Positions 5,547 to 12,707 of a DNA stretch of 14,113 nt are shown here, piece by piece; the stretch's first letter is position 1; every line of letters begins with the position of its first letter. This stretch comes from Actinomycetes bacterium. Lineage in GTDB: Bacteria > Actinomycetota > Acidimicrobiia > Acidimicrobiales > Palsa-688. A program made the translations under genes and the position numbers. The DNA is taken from NCBI GenBank assembly GCA_021827285.1, contig JAKAWM010000019.1:1-14113 (forward strand). The letters run 5' to 3'. Under the pieces are notes generated by a model, which searched no databases, was not told the origin of the DNA, and saw only the letters and a program-made list of their open reading frames with translations.

Positions 5547-7100
5547 TCAGCGCAACGACGCCAGCAGTTCGAGGTGAGCGCGGGCGCGTTCGGTTTCCTT
5601 CCAGGTCGACAGCTGCCGGCGGGCGTAAAAGCGCAGAGCGGGCAGCCATAGCGCGGCCGTGGCCCGGGCTCGCACCTTATCCGGCAGGGTGGCCCGTAGA
5701 AGCGGTGCTATTTCGGTCCAGCGCTTGGCCCGGGCCAACTTGGCCAGCGTTGGTAACCGCCCTATGAGGGCCGGCCGGCTGGCGGCCAGCAGGTCCGGTA
5801 GGTGGGATAGCGCCCCGGCCAACCCGGAGCGGGCTATGCGCGGCCAGGAGTAGAAGCGTTTCATGGCCTCCAGGACCCCAAGCTGGAGATCGAGGGGGCT
5901 CATGCGGGCAGGGCGCATGACGACCTGGTGCCCGTCGAACAGGGACCAGTCATCAGAGAGGATCCGGCCTTCGGCGCTCAGCCTGTCCCACAGCCGAGTG
6001 CCGGGCAAGGGCGTCTCTGCCATCAGCTGGAAGGTGTCGATCCCTAGCCGGCGGGCGAAGTCAGCGGTCGCCGGGGCCGTGGTGGCATCGTCGGTGTCGA
6101 GGCCGGCCACGAACATGCCGTGGACGGCGATGCCATTGTCGTGCAGAGCGCGGACTGCCATCTTGGCCGTAGCGACGTTGAGGCGCTTGCCGATGGCGGC
6201 CAAACCCTCATCGGAGATGGCTTCGAACCCGATCATCACCATCGTTGCCCCGGAGGCACGCATGAGCGAGAGGAACTCCTGGTCCACCTCGGGACGGGAC
6301 AGGGAACGCAGCACTACATCGGCGCGTACCTGGGCGAACCAGGGCAGGGTGACGCCCTTGTTGACCATGGCGTTCAGGAGCTCACGCGTCCGCCCTTTGT
6401 TGACCACGAAGTTGTCGTCGTAAAAAAACACCCGTTCCGCATCCAGGCTGGCCAGTTCGGACACGACCTGAGCCGCGCTGCGGTAGCGGACGTGACGGCC
6501 GAACACTGCGGTCACGGAGCAAAACTCGCAGTCGAAAGGGCAGCCCCACTGGGTCATGATCGGCTTGGTCGGCATCCGTTCGTGGCCAGCGATGAGGCTC
6601 AGGTCGGGTGGAGGTAATTGCGCGAACTCCGCCTGGCTGGTGGCGGGACGGGCGGGGTTGGAGACGGGCTCACCGTTTTTCCCCCGAAAGGCAAGACCCC
6701 GGATCCCCTCGAGAGGCCTCCCGTTTTCCAGGTGCGAAACGAGCTCCAGCATGGTGGCATGGCCTTCCCCCCGGACCACGTAGGGCGCATGGGCGAGCGC
6801 CTCTTCTGTGCGGAAGCTCACATGCGGCCCGCCCAGGACGACAGGCACGCCCGAAGCGCCCAGAACATCAGCTAAGTGGTAGGCCGATGGCTGGGTGGCG
6901 GTGGTAGAGGAAATCCCTACCAAGTCTGCCGATAGGCACTCGCCGAGGTCGATGGGCGCCAGCACTTCCCCATAAATGATGACGTCGTGGCCCGCCTGAG
7001 TGAGGAGGCGGCCCATCAGGGGGAGGCCTAAGCGGGGGAGGAGGGCTAGATCGTAGACATTGTGGCCGGCCGGGCGCGGCTCTACGAGAACAATGCGCAT
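5547..7100 (-). CDS. B12-binding domain radical SAM protein (class B type, DUF4070-like C-terminus)
   Basis: 517-residue cytoplasmic iron-sulfur enzyme. Residues 1 to about 130 form a cobalamin-binding-like Rossmann domain (MRIVLVEP; VGISSTTAT; VVLGGPHVSF; RGEGHATMLEL). The radical SAM core follows with C187, C191 and C194 in the CX3CX2C pattern (WGCPFDCEFC), the ligands of the [4Fe-4S] cluster that cleaves S-adenosylmethionine. The C-terminus (FDGHQVVMRPARMSPLDLQ onward) resembles the DUF4070 region found in methylases such as HpnP. Relatives methylate unactivated carbons or act in hopanoid, chlorophyll or antibiotic pathways. The substrate here is unknown and no biosynthetic partner is visible. 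The start is the ATG at 7100, since MRIVLVEP is the expected first strand. Its Shine-Dalgarno is weak and its leader may be structured. It leads a two-gene unit with the hemerythrin-like gene. Confidence 0.88.
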   Translation of the reverse strand: MRIVLVEPRPAGHNVYDLALLPRLGLPLMGRLLTQAGHDVIIYGEVLAPIDLGECLSADLVGISSTTATQPSAYHLADVLGASGVPVVLGGPHVSFRTEEALAHAPYVVRGEGHATMLELVSHLENGRPLEGIRGLAFRGKNGEPVSNPARPATSQAEFAQLPPPDLSLIAGHERMPTKPIMTQWGCPFDCEFCSVTAVFGRHVRYRSAAQVVSELASLDAERVFFYDDNFVVNKGRTRELLNAMVNKGVTLPWFAQVRADVVLRSLSRPEVDQEFLSLMRASGATMVMIGFEAISDEGLAAIGKRLNVATAKMAVRALHDNGIAVHGMFVAGLDTDDATTAPATADFARRLGIDTFQLMAETPLPGTRLWDRLSAEGRILSDDWSLFDGHQVVMRPARMSPLDLQLGVLEAMKRFYSWPRIARSGLAGALSHLPDLLAASRPALIGRLPTLAKLARAKRWTEIAPLLRATLPDKVRARATAALWLPALRFYARRQLSTWKETERARAHLELLASLR

Positions 7101-7153
7101 TGGCCAACCATCAGGCCACCCTTCGTGTGACCGCGCTCAGGGCCGAAGGTTGG
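7101..7153 (-). promoter_or_regulatory. possibly structured leader of the radical SAM gene
   Basis: On the - strand CCAACC (7153-7148) is complementary to GGTTGG (7109-7104), which lies just before the start codon. The overlapping CCTTCG (7149-7144) is complementary to CGAAGG (7125-7120). The two pairings share bases, so they could alternate or form a bent stem that hides the ribosome site. It is too short to be a known cobalamin riboswitch. Confidence 0.3.
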
Positions 7154-7161
7154 TCGGAATA

Positions 7162-7175
7162 GGGCCTAAGGTCCC
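7162..7175. promoter_or_regulatory. DosR/DevR-like palindrome in the divergent radical SAM/helY gap
   Basis: GGGCCTAAGGTCCC matches 12 of 14 positions of the mycobacterial dormancy-regulator core GGGACTWWAGTCCC. It lies 61 bp upstream of the radical SAM start and 33 or 90 bp upstream of the two possible helY starts. A hypoxia-type box beside a radical SAM/hemerythrin pair makes biological sense. No DosR-type regulator is in the window, and NarL-family relatives bind similar sites. Confidence 0.45.
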
Positions 7176-7265
7176 GGAGCACCCATCCCGGCGGGCACCG
7201 GGACGCAGATGGCAAGCTGCCAGCCAGCGGCGGGCTGTCCCGGTAGGTGCGGTACAAAGGTCTCG

Positions 7266-9908
7266 GTGAGATCCGCGCCCAGTGCTGGAGGCCGGCCAAC
7301 CGGGCTTCGGGAGAGCTTCCTGGCCGGGCTGAGCTTCCCCCTGGACCGGTACCAGATGGAAGCGCTCGACGCCCTCGACCGTGGCGACAGCGTGGTGGTC
7401 GCCGCGCCCACCGGTTCGGGCAAAACGCTGGTGGCCGAGTACGCGGTAGAACTGGCCCTGGCGGGGGGGGCCAAGGCCTTTTACACCGCGCCACTAAAGG
7501 CGCTCTCCAACCAGAAGTACGCCGACTTCGTACGTCGCCACGGGCGCTCCCGGGTGGGGCTCCTGACCGGGGACAATTCTCTGAACGCGACGGCCCCGGT
7601 AGTGGTCATGACCACCGAAGTCCTCCGCAACATGATCTACGCCGGCTCGGATGCGCTGGCGGGGTTGCGGTACGTGGTCCTCGACGAGGTCCACTACCTC
7701 CAGGATCCCTACCGTGGCTCGGTTTGGGAGGAGGTGATCGTGCACCTGGCCGAGGATGTGGACCTGGTGTGCCTCTCCGCGACGGTTTCCAACGCCGAAG
7801 AACTGGCCAACTGGGTGGGTACGGTGCGGGGATCGACAGCGGCGGTAATTGAGGACCACCGGCCGGTACCCCTGGAAGACCTGTTCCTCGTAGGAGAAAA
7901 GGCAACTGGCCAGCTGTTGCTCCTGCCCACGTTCGCGGAGGGCAAGCCCAATCCGCAAGCCGCTGAGCTGGTGGGAGGAGTCTCGCGGGCAGGGCGAGCC
8001 CGGCGGGTGCCTGTCTTCGCCCCCAGGCGGGCCGCTACCGTCGGGTTGCTCCGGGAGCGCCACATGCTGCCGGGCATCTACTTCGTCTTCAGCCGGGCCG
8101 GCTGCGACGAGGCGGTGCGCCAGTGCCTGCGGGAAAGCCCTGCCCTGACGACGGCCGGAGAGCGGCGTCAGATCCGGTCCATTGCGCACGCGGCCACCGC
8201 TTCGCTACCCGACGGTGACCTTCGGGCCCTGCACTACACCCCTTGGCTCGCCGGCCTCGAAGCCGGCTACGCCGCTCATCACGCCGGCCTTGTGCCCCCT
8301 TTTAAAGAGGCGGTTGAACGGTGTTTCGCGGCCGGCCTGGTCAAGGTCGTCTTCGCCACTGAGACACTAGCCCTCGGCATCAACGTGCCGGCCAGGTCCG
8401 TGGTGATCGAAAGGCTGGCCAAGTTCGACGGGGAAAGGCTGGCGCCGCTTACCCCTGGCGAGTACACGCAACTGACCGGCCGTGCGGGCCGCCGGGGGAC
8501 CGACGAGGTCGGCTTCGGGGTGGTCACCTGGTCGCCTGGGGTGGACGTTGCCGGGGTGGCCGCCCTGGCCGGGGCGCGCACCTACACCCTCACGTCCAGC
8601 TTCCGGCCCACCTACAACATGGCGGCCAACCTGGTCCGGCGTTACAGCCCAGAGGTGGCCCGGCACCTGCTCAACCTTTCCTTTGCTCAGTACCGCGCAG
8701 ATGCCGACGTTGTCCGCTTGGAGGCGCAGTTGGAAAAGGCCCGCCAGGAAGAAACCAGCGCCCGAGCCATGGCCGAGTGCGAGCGAGGTGACATTTGGAA
8801 GTACAGAACGATCCTCCATGCGGACCGGCACGAGAGGCGGGCTCGCGTGCAGGCACCCGATGTCAGGGCCGCTCTGGAACGCCTGCGGCCAGGGGATGTC
8901 GTTCAGGCACCTGACCGCCGCCGTGCTGCCAGGGAGGTGGCCGTCCTTTCCACCAAGCAACGCAAAGGCGGTGACCTGGTGGTGCGGGCGGTCACGGCCG
9001 GGCGCCGCGTGGTCAGCTTCGGACTGGGCGACTTGCGATCTCCTCCGCTTGTCCTGCGCCGGATCGCGGTACCAGTACCGTTCGCCCCCAAGAGCCGTGA
9101 GTTCCAGCGCAAGCTGGCAGCGGGGCTCGGGATGGCGGCCCAGGACCGTCTCGGGGAGAGACGGCGCGAGGCCACCGCTGACCGCCACGAGCGGTCGCTG
9201 GAGTCGTGCCCCGACTTGCCGGCCCACCTGCGGGCGGCGGCCCGGGCCGAGCAAGCGGCCAAGCAGGTGGGGCGACTCGAGCGCCAGTTGGGCAGCCGGC
9301 GCGAATCGGTCGCCCGCCAGTTCGACCGGGTCCTGGCCGTCCTCGAGCAACGGGGCTACCTCAAGACCGCGGACCGCTCCTGGGGGCTGCTGGAGGCGGG
9401 CCACCGCTTAGCCCGCCTCTACCACGACCAGGATCTGCTTGTGGCTGAGTGCCTGCGGGAGGGGCTTCTCGATGGGCTGCGCCCCCCGGAGATGGCGGCT
9501 GTTGTCTCGGTGTTCACCTTCACGCCCCGTGGGCCATCGATACCCACCAGCACCACGTTCCCGACCGAGAGGGTACGTGGCCGCTGGGAGGCCGTGCAGT
9601 CCGTGGCCTGGCAGCTGGCGGCCGACGAGGAAGAGGTGGGTTTGCCGGCCACCCGGACGCCCCACCCCGGCTTTGCCGCCATGGCTTACGGCTGGGCCAG
9701 GGGGAAGGAACTGGGGAAGCTGCTTGGCAGCGGCGAAGAGATGGGGGCCGGTGATTTCGTCCGCAACGCCAAGCAACTCATCGACCTGCTCCGCCAGCTG
9801 GCGGACGTGTTGCCCGACATCGCCTCAGCCGAGTCGGCCGCCAAGGCCGCGGCCGCGCTCTTGCGGGGGGTGGTGGCGGCTTCGTCGGCCGTCGAGGCCA
9901 GAAATTGA
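7266..9908 (+). CDS. helY: Ski2/Dob10-family DEAD/DEAH-box RNA helicase HelY
   Basis: ATP-dependent superfamily 2 helicase resembling mycobacterial HelY across its full length, 880 residues from this start. Numbered from the ATG at 7209: Walker A APTGSGKT at 66-73, Walker B DEVH at 159-162, SAT motif at 190-192, a conserved GLVKVVFATETLALGIN stretch at about 376-392 and motif VI QLTGRAGRRG at 421-430. The C-terminus looks like the DSHCT domain of this family (YHDQDLLVAECLREGLLDGL; GDFVRNAKQLIDLL). The role is presumably RNA remodelling or decay. It is not fixed by the sequence. The GTG at 7266 is preferred because AAAGG lies 5 nt upstream and the conserved region starts about 22 residues later. 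The ATG at 7209 would add 19 residues including three cysteines, and has no ribosome site. It is transcribed away from the radical SAM gene. Confidence 0.93.
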   Translation: MRSAPSAGGRPTGLRESFLAGLSFPLDRYQMEALDALDRGDSVVVAAPTGSGKTLVAEYAVELALAGGAKAFYTAPLKALSNQKYADFVRRHGRSRVGLLTGDNSLNATAPVVVMTTEVLRNMIYAGSDALAGLRYVVLDEVHYLQDPYRGSVWEEVIVHLAEDVDLVCLSATVSNAEELANWVGTVRGSTAAVIEDHRPVPLEDLFLVGEKATGQLLLLPTFAEGKPNPQAAELVGGVSRAGRARRVPVFAPRRAATVGLLRERHMLPGIYFVFSRAGCDEAVRQCLRESPALTTAGERRQIRSIAHAATASLPDGDLRALHYTPWLAGLEAGYAAHHAGLVPPFKEAVERCFAAGLVKVVFATETLALGINVPARSVVIERLAKFDGERLAPLTPGEYTQLTGRAGRRGTDEVGFGVVTWSPGVDVAGVAALAGARTYTLTSSFRPTYNMAANLVRRYSPEVARHLLNLSFAQYRADADVVRLEAQLEKARQEETSARAMAECERGDIWKYRTILHADRHERRARVQAPDVRAALERLRPGDVVQAPDRRRAAREVAVLSTKQRKGGDLVVRAVTAGRRVVSFGLGDLRSPPLVLRRIAVPVPFAPKSREFQRKLAAGLGMAAQDRLGERRREATADRHERSLESCPDLPAHLRAAARAEQAAKQVGRLERQLGSRRESVARQFDRVLAVLEQRGYLKTADRSWGLLEAGHRLARLYHDQDLLVAECLREGLLDGLRPPEMAAVVSVFTFTPRGPSIPTSTTFPTERVRGRWEAVQSVAWQLAADEEEVGLPATRTPHPGFAAMAYGWARGKELGKLLGSGEEMGAGDFVRNAKQLIDLLRQLADVLPDIASAESAAKAAAALLRGVVAASSAVEARN

Positions 9909-9909
9909 G

Positions 9910-9963
9910 CCGGGGCCAGAGCGCAGACCGGGGCCAGAGCGCAGACCGGGGCCAGAGCGCAGA
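9910..9963 (+). repeat. three perfect tandem 18-bp repeats
   Basis: CCGGGGCCAGAGCGCAGA occurs three times back to back (9910-9927, 9928-9945, 9946-9963), starting 1 bp after the helY stop codon. In one frame it would read PGPERR repeated, but that frame has no start or family support. It fills most of the 92-bp gap before the next gene. Confidence 0.9.
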
Positions 9964-9988
9964 CCCGGCTGTCGGCGGTGCCGCGCCC

Positions 9989-9996
9989 TAAGGTGG
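9989..9996 (+). promoter_or_regulatory. overlapping -10-like and ribosome-binding-like signal before the ATC start
   Basis: TAAGGTGG contains TAAGGT (9989-9994), which fits a TANNNT -10 box and would place transcription start near 10001. It also contains AAGG (9990-9993), 7 nt before the ATC, which could act as a Shine-Dalgarno. Both readings point to 10001 as the gene start. Confidence 0.4.
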
Positions 9997-10000
9997 CTAC

Positions 10001-10990
10001 ATCAAGTCCTGGGCGCTTTATGAGTCTCCTGGTAGTTACCTTTGGGGGGAGGTCGAGCTGAGGCCGCCGGGCGAGCACGAAGTGGCCGTCCGGGTGGTCG
10101 CCAGCGCTTTGAACCACCTGGACCTGTGGCTGGCCGAGGGCCAACCGAGACCGAAGGCTCTGCCCATGGTCCCTGGCTGCGACGGTGCCGGGGTCGTGGC
10201 CGCCCTGGGGGAGGGGGTGACCATGTGGCAACCGGGGGACGAGGTGGTCATCAACCCGTCCTTTGCCTGCGGGCGCTGCCCGGAGTGCCTGTCCGACCGG
10301 TCTGTCCATTGCGCCAAGTGGGGGATCATGGGAGAGCACTACTGGGGTGCCCACGGGGATCTGGTCCTGGTGGGGGAGGCCAACTTGGTGGCCAGGCCGG
10401 TCGGTAGCAGCTGGGAAGAAGCCGGCTCCTACGGGCTCTGCGGCCTCACCGCCTACAGGATGCTGCGCCGTGCCCGTCTGGCCGCGGGGCAGGCCCTCCT
10501 CGTCGTCGGCGTGGGCGGAGGGGTTTCTAGTGCCGCCCTGCTCCTCGGGGTGGTGATGGGCGCACGGGTCTTCGCCACCTCACGTGATCCCCTCAAGCGG
10601 GCCCGGGCGGTCGAGTTGGGGGCACTGGAGGCCTTTGGTTCGGCCGGCGATGGTGCCTTCCCGATCAAGGCCGACGTAGTCCTGGACAGCGCCGGCGCGC
10701 CGACCTGGGAACGCTCGACGCGTTCGTTGCGCCCAGGGGGGCGCCTGGTCCTGTGCGGTGCGACAGGAGGAGCCAAGGTACAGCTTGACCTGCCCAAGCT
10801 CTTCTTCGGGCAGCAAGAAGTGATCGGGTCCACCATGGGCACCTTCCGCGAGTTCGCCGAAATGACGGGCTTGGCTGGGAGGCTTCCTGTGGTTGTCGAC
10901 CAAGTCTTTGACCTGGGTGAGTACCCGGCGGCCCTGGCCAAGCTCCGGTCGGGTAGCCAGTTCGGCAAGATCGTCCTGCGCCACGGTTAG
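10001..10990 (+). CDS. quinone-reductase/Zn_ADH-like medium-chain dehydrogenase with apparent ATC start
   Basis: Cytoplasmic NAD(P)H-dependent oxidoreductase of the MDR superfamily, 329 residues if started at ATC 10001. It has the structural-zinc cysteines C90, C93, C96 and C104. Where alcohol dehydrogenases carry the catalytic Cys and the GHE motif it has ALNHLDLW (about 36-43) and PGCDGAG (58-64). This pattern is typical of the Zn_ADH_like/quinone-reductase branch. The nucleotide-binding loop is VVGVGGGVSSAA (168-179) and a late motif is GSTMGT. The in-frame stretch from 10001 reads (M)KSWALYESPGSYLWGEVEL, the normal first strands of the family. An in-frame TAA at 9989 rules out an earlier start. 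No ATG, GTG or TTG occurs before GTG 10082, which would delete 27 conserved residues. CTG 10058 after GGAGG is another option. The substrate is unknown. Confidence 0.8.
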   Translation: MKSWALYESPGSYLWGEVELRPPGEHEVAVRVVASALNHLDLWLAEGQPRPKALPMVPGCDGAGVVAALGEGVTMWQPGDEVVINPSFACGRCPECLSDRSVHCAKWGIMGEHYWGAHGDLVLVGEANLVARPVGSSWEEAGSYGLCGLTAYRMLRRARLAAGQALLVVGVGGGVSSAALLLGVVMGARVFATSRDPLKRARAVELGALEAFGSAGDGAFPIKADVVLDSAGAPTWERSTRSLRPGGRLVLCGATGGAKVQLDLPKLFFGQQEVIGSTMGTFREFAEMTGLAGRLPVVVDQVFDLGEYPAALAKLRSGSQFGKIVLRHG

Positions 10991-11041
10991 CCGATGCCCC
11001 CTCGGGCCCAGAGGATCCACCACCCGCGCCGGCCCGCCTCA

Positions 11042-11047
11042 TAGGCT
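11042..11047 (+). promoter_or_regulatory. possible -10 element for the ThyX-like gene
   Basis: TAGGCT fits TANNNT. Transcription would begin near 11054, only about 4 nt before the ATG, making a nearly leaderless message. The absence of a clear Shine-Dalgarno before 11058 agrees. No -35 match is seen. Confidence 0.4.
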
Positions 11048-11057
11048 GGCGGGACGC

Positions 11058-12707
11058 ATGGCCCCGCACCTGGTTGACGTCCCATACGCCCACGAGACGT
11101 GGACTGAGGCAGAGGCAGACGTTCTCCGGCGCTACTTCACCAACCTCGAGGCCCCGGTGTTTGCCCTGGTCAACCTGCCCGAGGTGGTCAAGGGGGCGCT
11201 TTTCGCCCGCTACTCCCGCTCAGCCAAGAGCCTCCGGCGGTTGTTTTTGGACGAGTTCGTGGGTGACCTCGACGTGAGCGGCGACCACTCGCTCGACGCC
11301 ACCGTCGGGATGGCGCGGGCCGAGCAGCTTTACGAGCGGGTGTTCTTCGAGTACGGTGACGACTCCGTCGCTCAATTAGGCGGCGTGCACCTGGCCTGCG
11401 AGCAGGCGTCCAACCTGCTCACGAAGGTACTCGAGCGTGGGCGGCTCATGTCTTACATGGAAAAGTCAACGCGCTACGTGGCTTACGACACCCGCCTGCC
11501 CAGTGGCCGTTATCGCTATTACCGGAGCCCGGAAGTACTTGCATCTCCCCTTGGCGCCCGCTACGTCGGCGACATGGACCGCATGTTCGATGCGTACGCA
11601 CAGCTTTTACCCCGGGTTTATGAGTTTTTTGCCCACTGCCATCCGAAGCCCCCAACAACGAGCGATTTTGCCTACCGTCAATCGTTGAAGGCAAAGGCTT
11701 ATGATGCGCTACGTGGCCTGCTCCCGTCTGCTGCCACGTCCAACCTTGGGATTTATGGTTCCGGCCAAGCCTTTGAGGCATTGTTGCTCCGGATGCGGGC
11801 GCAGCCTTTGCCCGAGGCGCGCCATTATGCCGAGCTGATGTTGGTAGAGCTACGCAAAGTTATCCCCTCATGGGTGCGCAGGGTGGACATAGCGGATAGG
11901 GGTCTCGCCTGGACAGACTACATGCAAACAAACGATCACGTAATGAGCGATGTGGCCGAGGCTCTTTTCGGTAAGTTTGGCGTCGCTAACCGTGCCCCAT
12001 TTCGTGCGGGGTCTCCAGAAGTCACACTGGTGGATTGGGACCGCAATGCCGAGGTGAAACTGGTGAGCGCCATGCTCTACCCGTATACGCACTTACCTGA
12101 GCAAGAGCTAGAGGCTCGGGTAAGCCGGATGGAGCCGTCTGAGCGGCTGGAAATAATGCGAAAGTATTCAGGTGAGAGGATAAATCGTCGGCACCGGCCA
12201 GGGCGCGGGCTCGAGAGGTGCTCTTACCGTTTCGACGTGGTATCGGACTACGGGGCTTTTCGCGATCTTCAGCGGCACAGGCTGCTGACCATCGAATGGC
12301 AAGGATTGACGCCTTACCATGGTTACACCATGCCCGAGGCCGTTGCGGCGGCCGGTGGCGCCGAACTTTACGAGAGCGCCATGCGGCGATCTTGGAGCCT
12401 GTTCGAAGCCCTGGCCGAAGGCTTCGGCGAGGTCGTCGCTGCCTACGCGGTGGCCTTGGCCTACCGGGTGCGCTTCAGCGTGCACATGAACGCCCGCGAA
12501 GCCATGCACGTCCTGGAGTTGCGTACCTCCCCCCAGGGCCACCCTGAGTACCGCGGGGTCTGCCAGCAGATGCACCGGCTCATCGCCGCACAGGCGGGCC
12601 ATGAGGCTGTGGCCGAACTTATGAAGTTCGTAGACCATTCGAGCGAGGAGGAGGAGTTGGGCCGCTTGGAGGGCGAACGCAGGGCTGAGGCCCGCCGTCG
12701 GGCCTAG
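11058..12707 (+). CDS. tandem ThyX-domain (alternative thymidylate synthase-like) protein
   Basis: 549-residue protein with two diverged copies of the flavin-dependent thymidylate synthase fold. Canonical ThyX is about 220-250 residues and makes dTMP from dUMP using FAD and methylenetetrahydrofolate. Copy 1 (about 30-200) carries RGRLMSYMEKSTRY at 127-140, which aligns with the ThyX signature RHRxxSxNxxSxRY except for H to G and N to M. Copy 2 (about 330-530) carries RHRLLT at 406-411 but lacks the two serines and the following SxRY. It keeps a late ThyX-like MNAREAMHVLELR. The frame is open upstream, but the ATG at 11058 is chosen because the preceding 55 codons overlap the previous gene and look non-coding. 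Long ThyX-like proteins of this kind occur in actinobacteria. Whether they make dTMP is unclear to me. G+C drops sharply in the centre (see findings). Confidence 0.82.
   Translation: MAPHLVDVPYAHETWTEAEADVLRRYFTNLEAPVFALVNLPEVVKGALFARYSRSAKSLRRLFLDEFVGDLDVSGDHSLDATVGMARAEQLYERVFFEYGDDSVAQLGGVHLACEQASNLLTKVLERGRLMSYMEKSTRYVAYDTRLPSGRYRYYRSPEVLASPLGARYVGDMDRMFDAYAQLLPRVYEFFAHCHPKPPTTSDFAYRQSLKAKAYDALRGLLPSAATSNLGIYGSGQAFEALLLRMRAQPLPEARHYAELMLVELRKVIPSWVRRVDIADRGLAWTDYMQTNDHVMSDVAEALFGKFGVANRAPFRAGSPEVTLVDWDRNAEVKLVSAMLYPYTHLPEQELEARVSRMEPSERLEIMRKYSGERINRRHRPGRGLERCSYRFDVVSDYGAFRDLQRHRLLTIEWQGLTPYHGYTMPEAVAAAGGAELYESAMRRSWSLFEALAEGFGEVVAAYAVALAYRVRFSVHMNAREAMHVLELRTSPQGHPEYRGVCQQMHRLIAAQAGHEAVAELMKFVDHSSEEEELGRLEGERRAEARRRA
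12688..12705 (+). terminator. hairpin overlapping the ThyX-like stop codon
   Basis: AGGCCCG-CCGT-CGGGCCT is a perfect 7-bp GC-rich stem with a 4-nt loop that ends at the first base of the TAG. There is no T-run, so termination is only a possibility. Confidence 0.3.

Noticed and set aside
7101..7208. Cobalamin or SAM riboswitch before the radical SAM gene
   Set aside because: The gap is too short for a cobalamin riboswitch and I could not find its conserved B12-box, nor a SAM-riboswitch core. Only simple complementary segments are present.
8367..9404. 345-codon - strand frame opposite helY
   Set aside because: It is antisense to the conserved helicase, has no recognisable domain, and its composition is typical of reverse-strand frames in GC-rich DNA.
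9910..9963. CRISPR-like array
   Set aside because: The 18-bp units are directly contiguous with no spacers, only three in number, and no cas genes are present. It is a simple tandem repeat.
10893..11057. 55-codon N-terminal extension of the ThyX-like protein
   Set aside because: It overlaps the end of the dehydrogenase gene and reads as Ser/Arg-rich noise. A well-placed -10 box points to the ATG at 11058.
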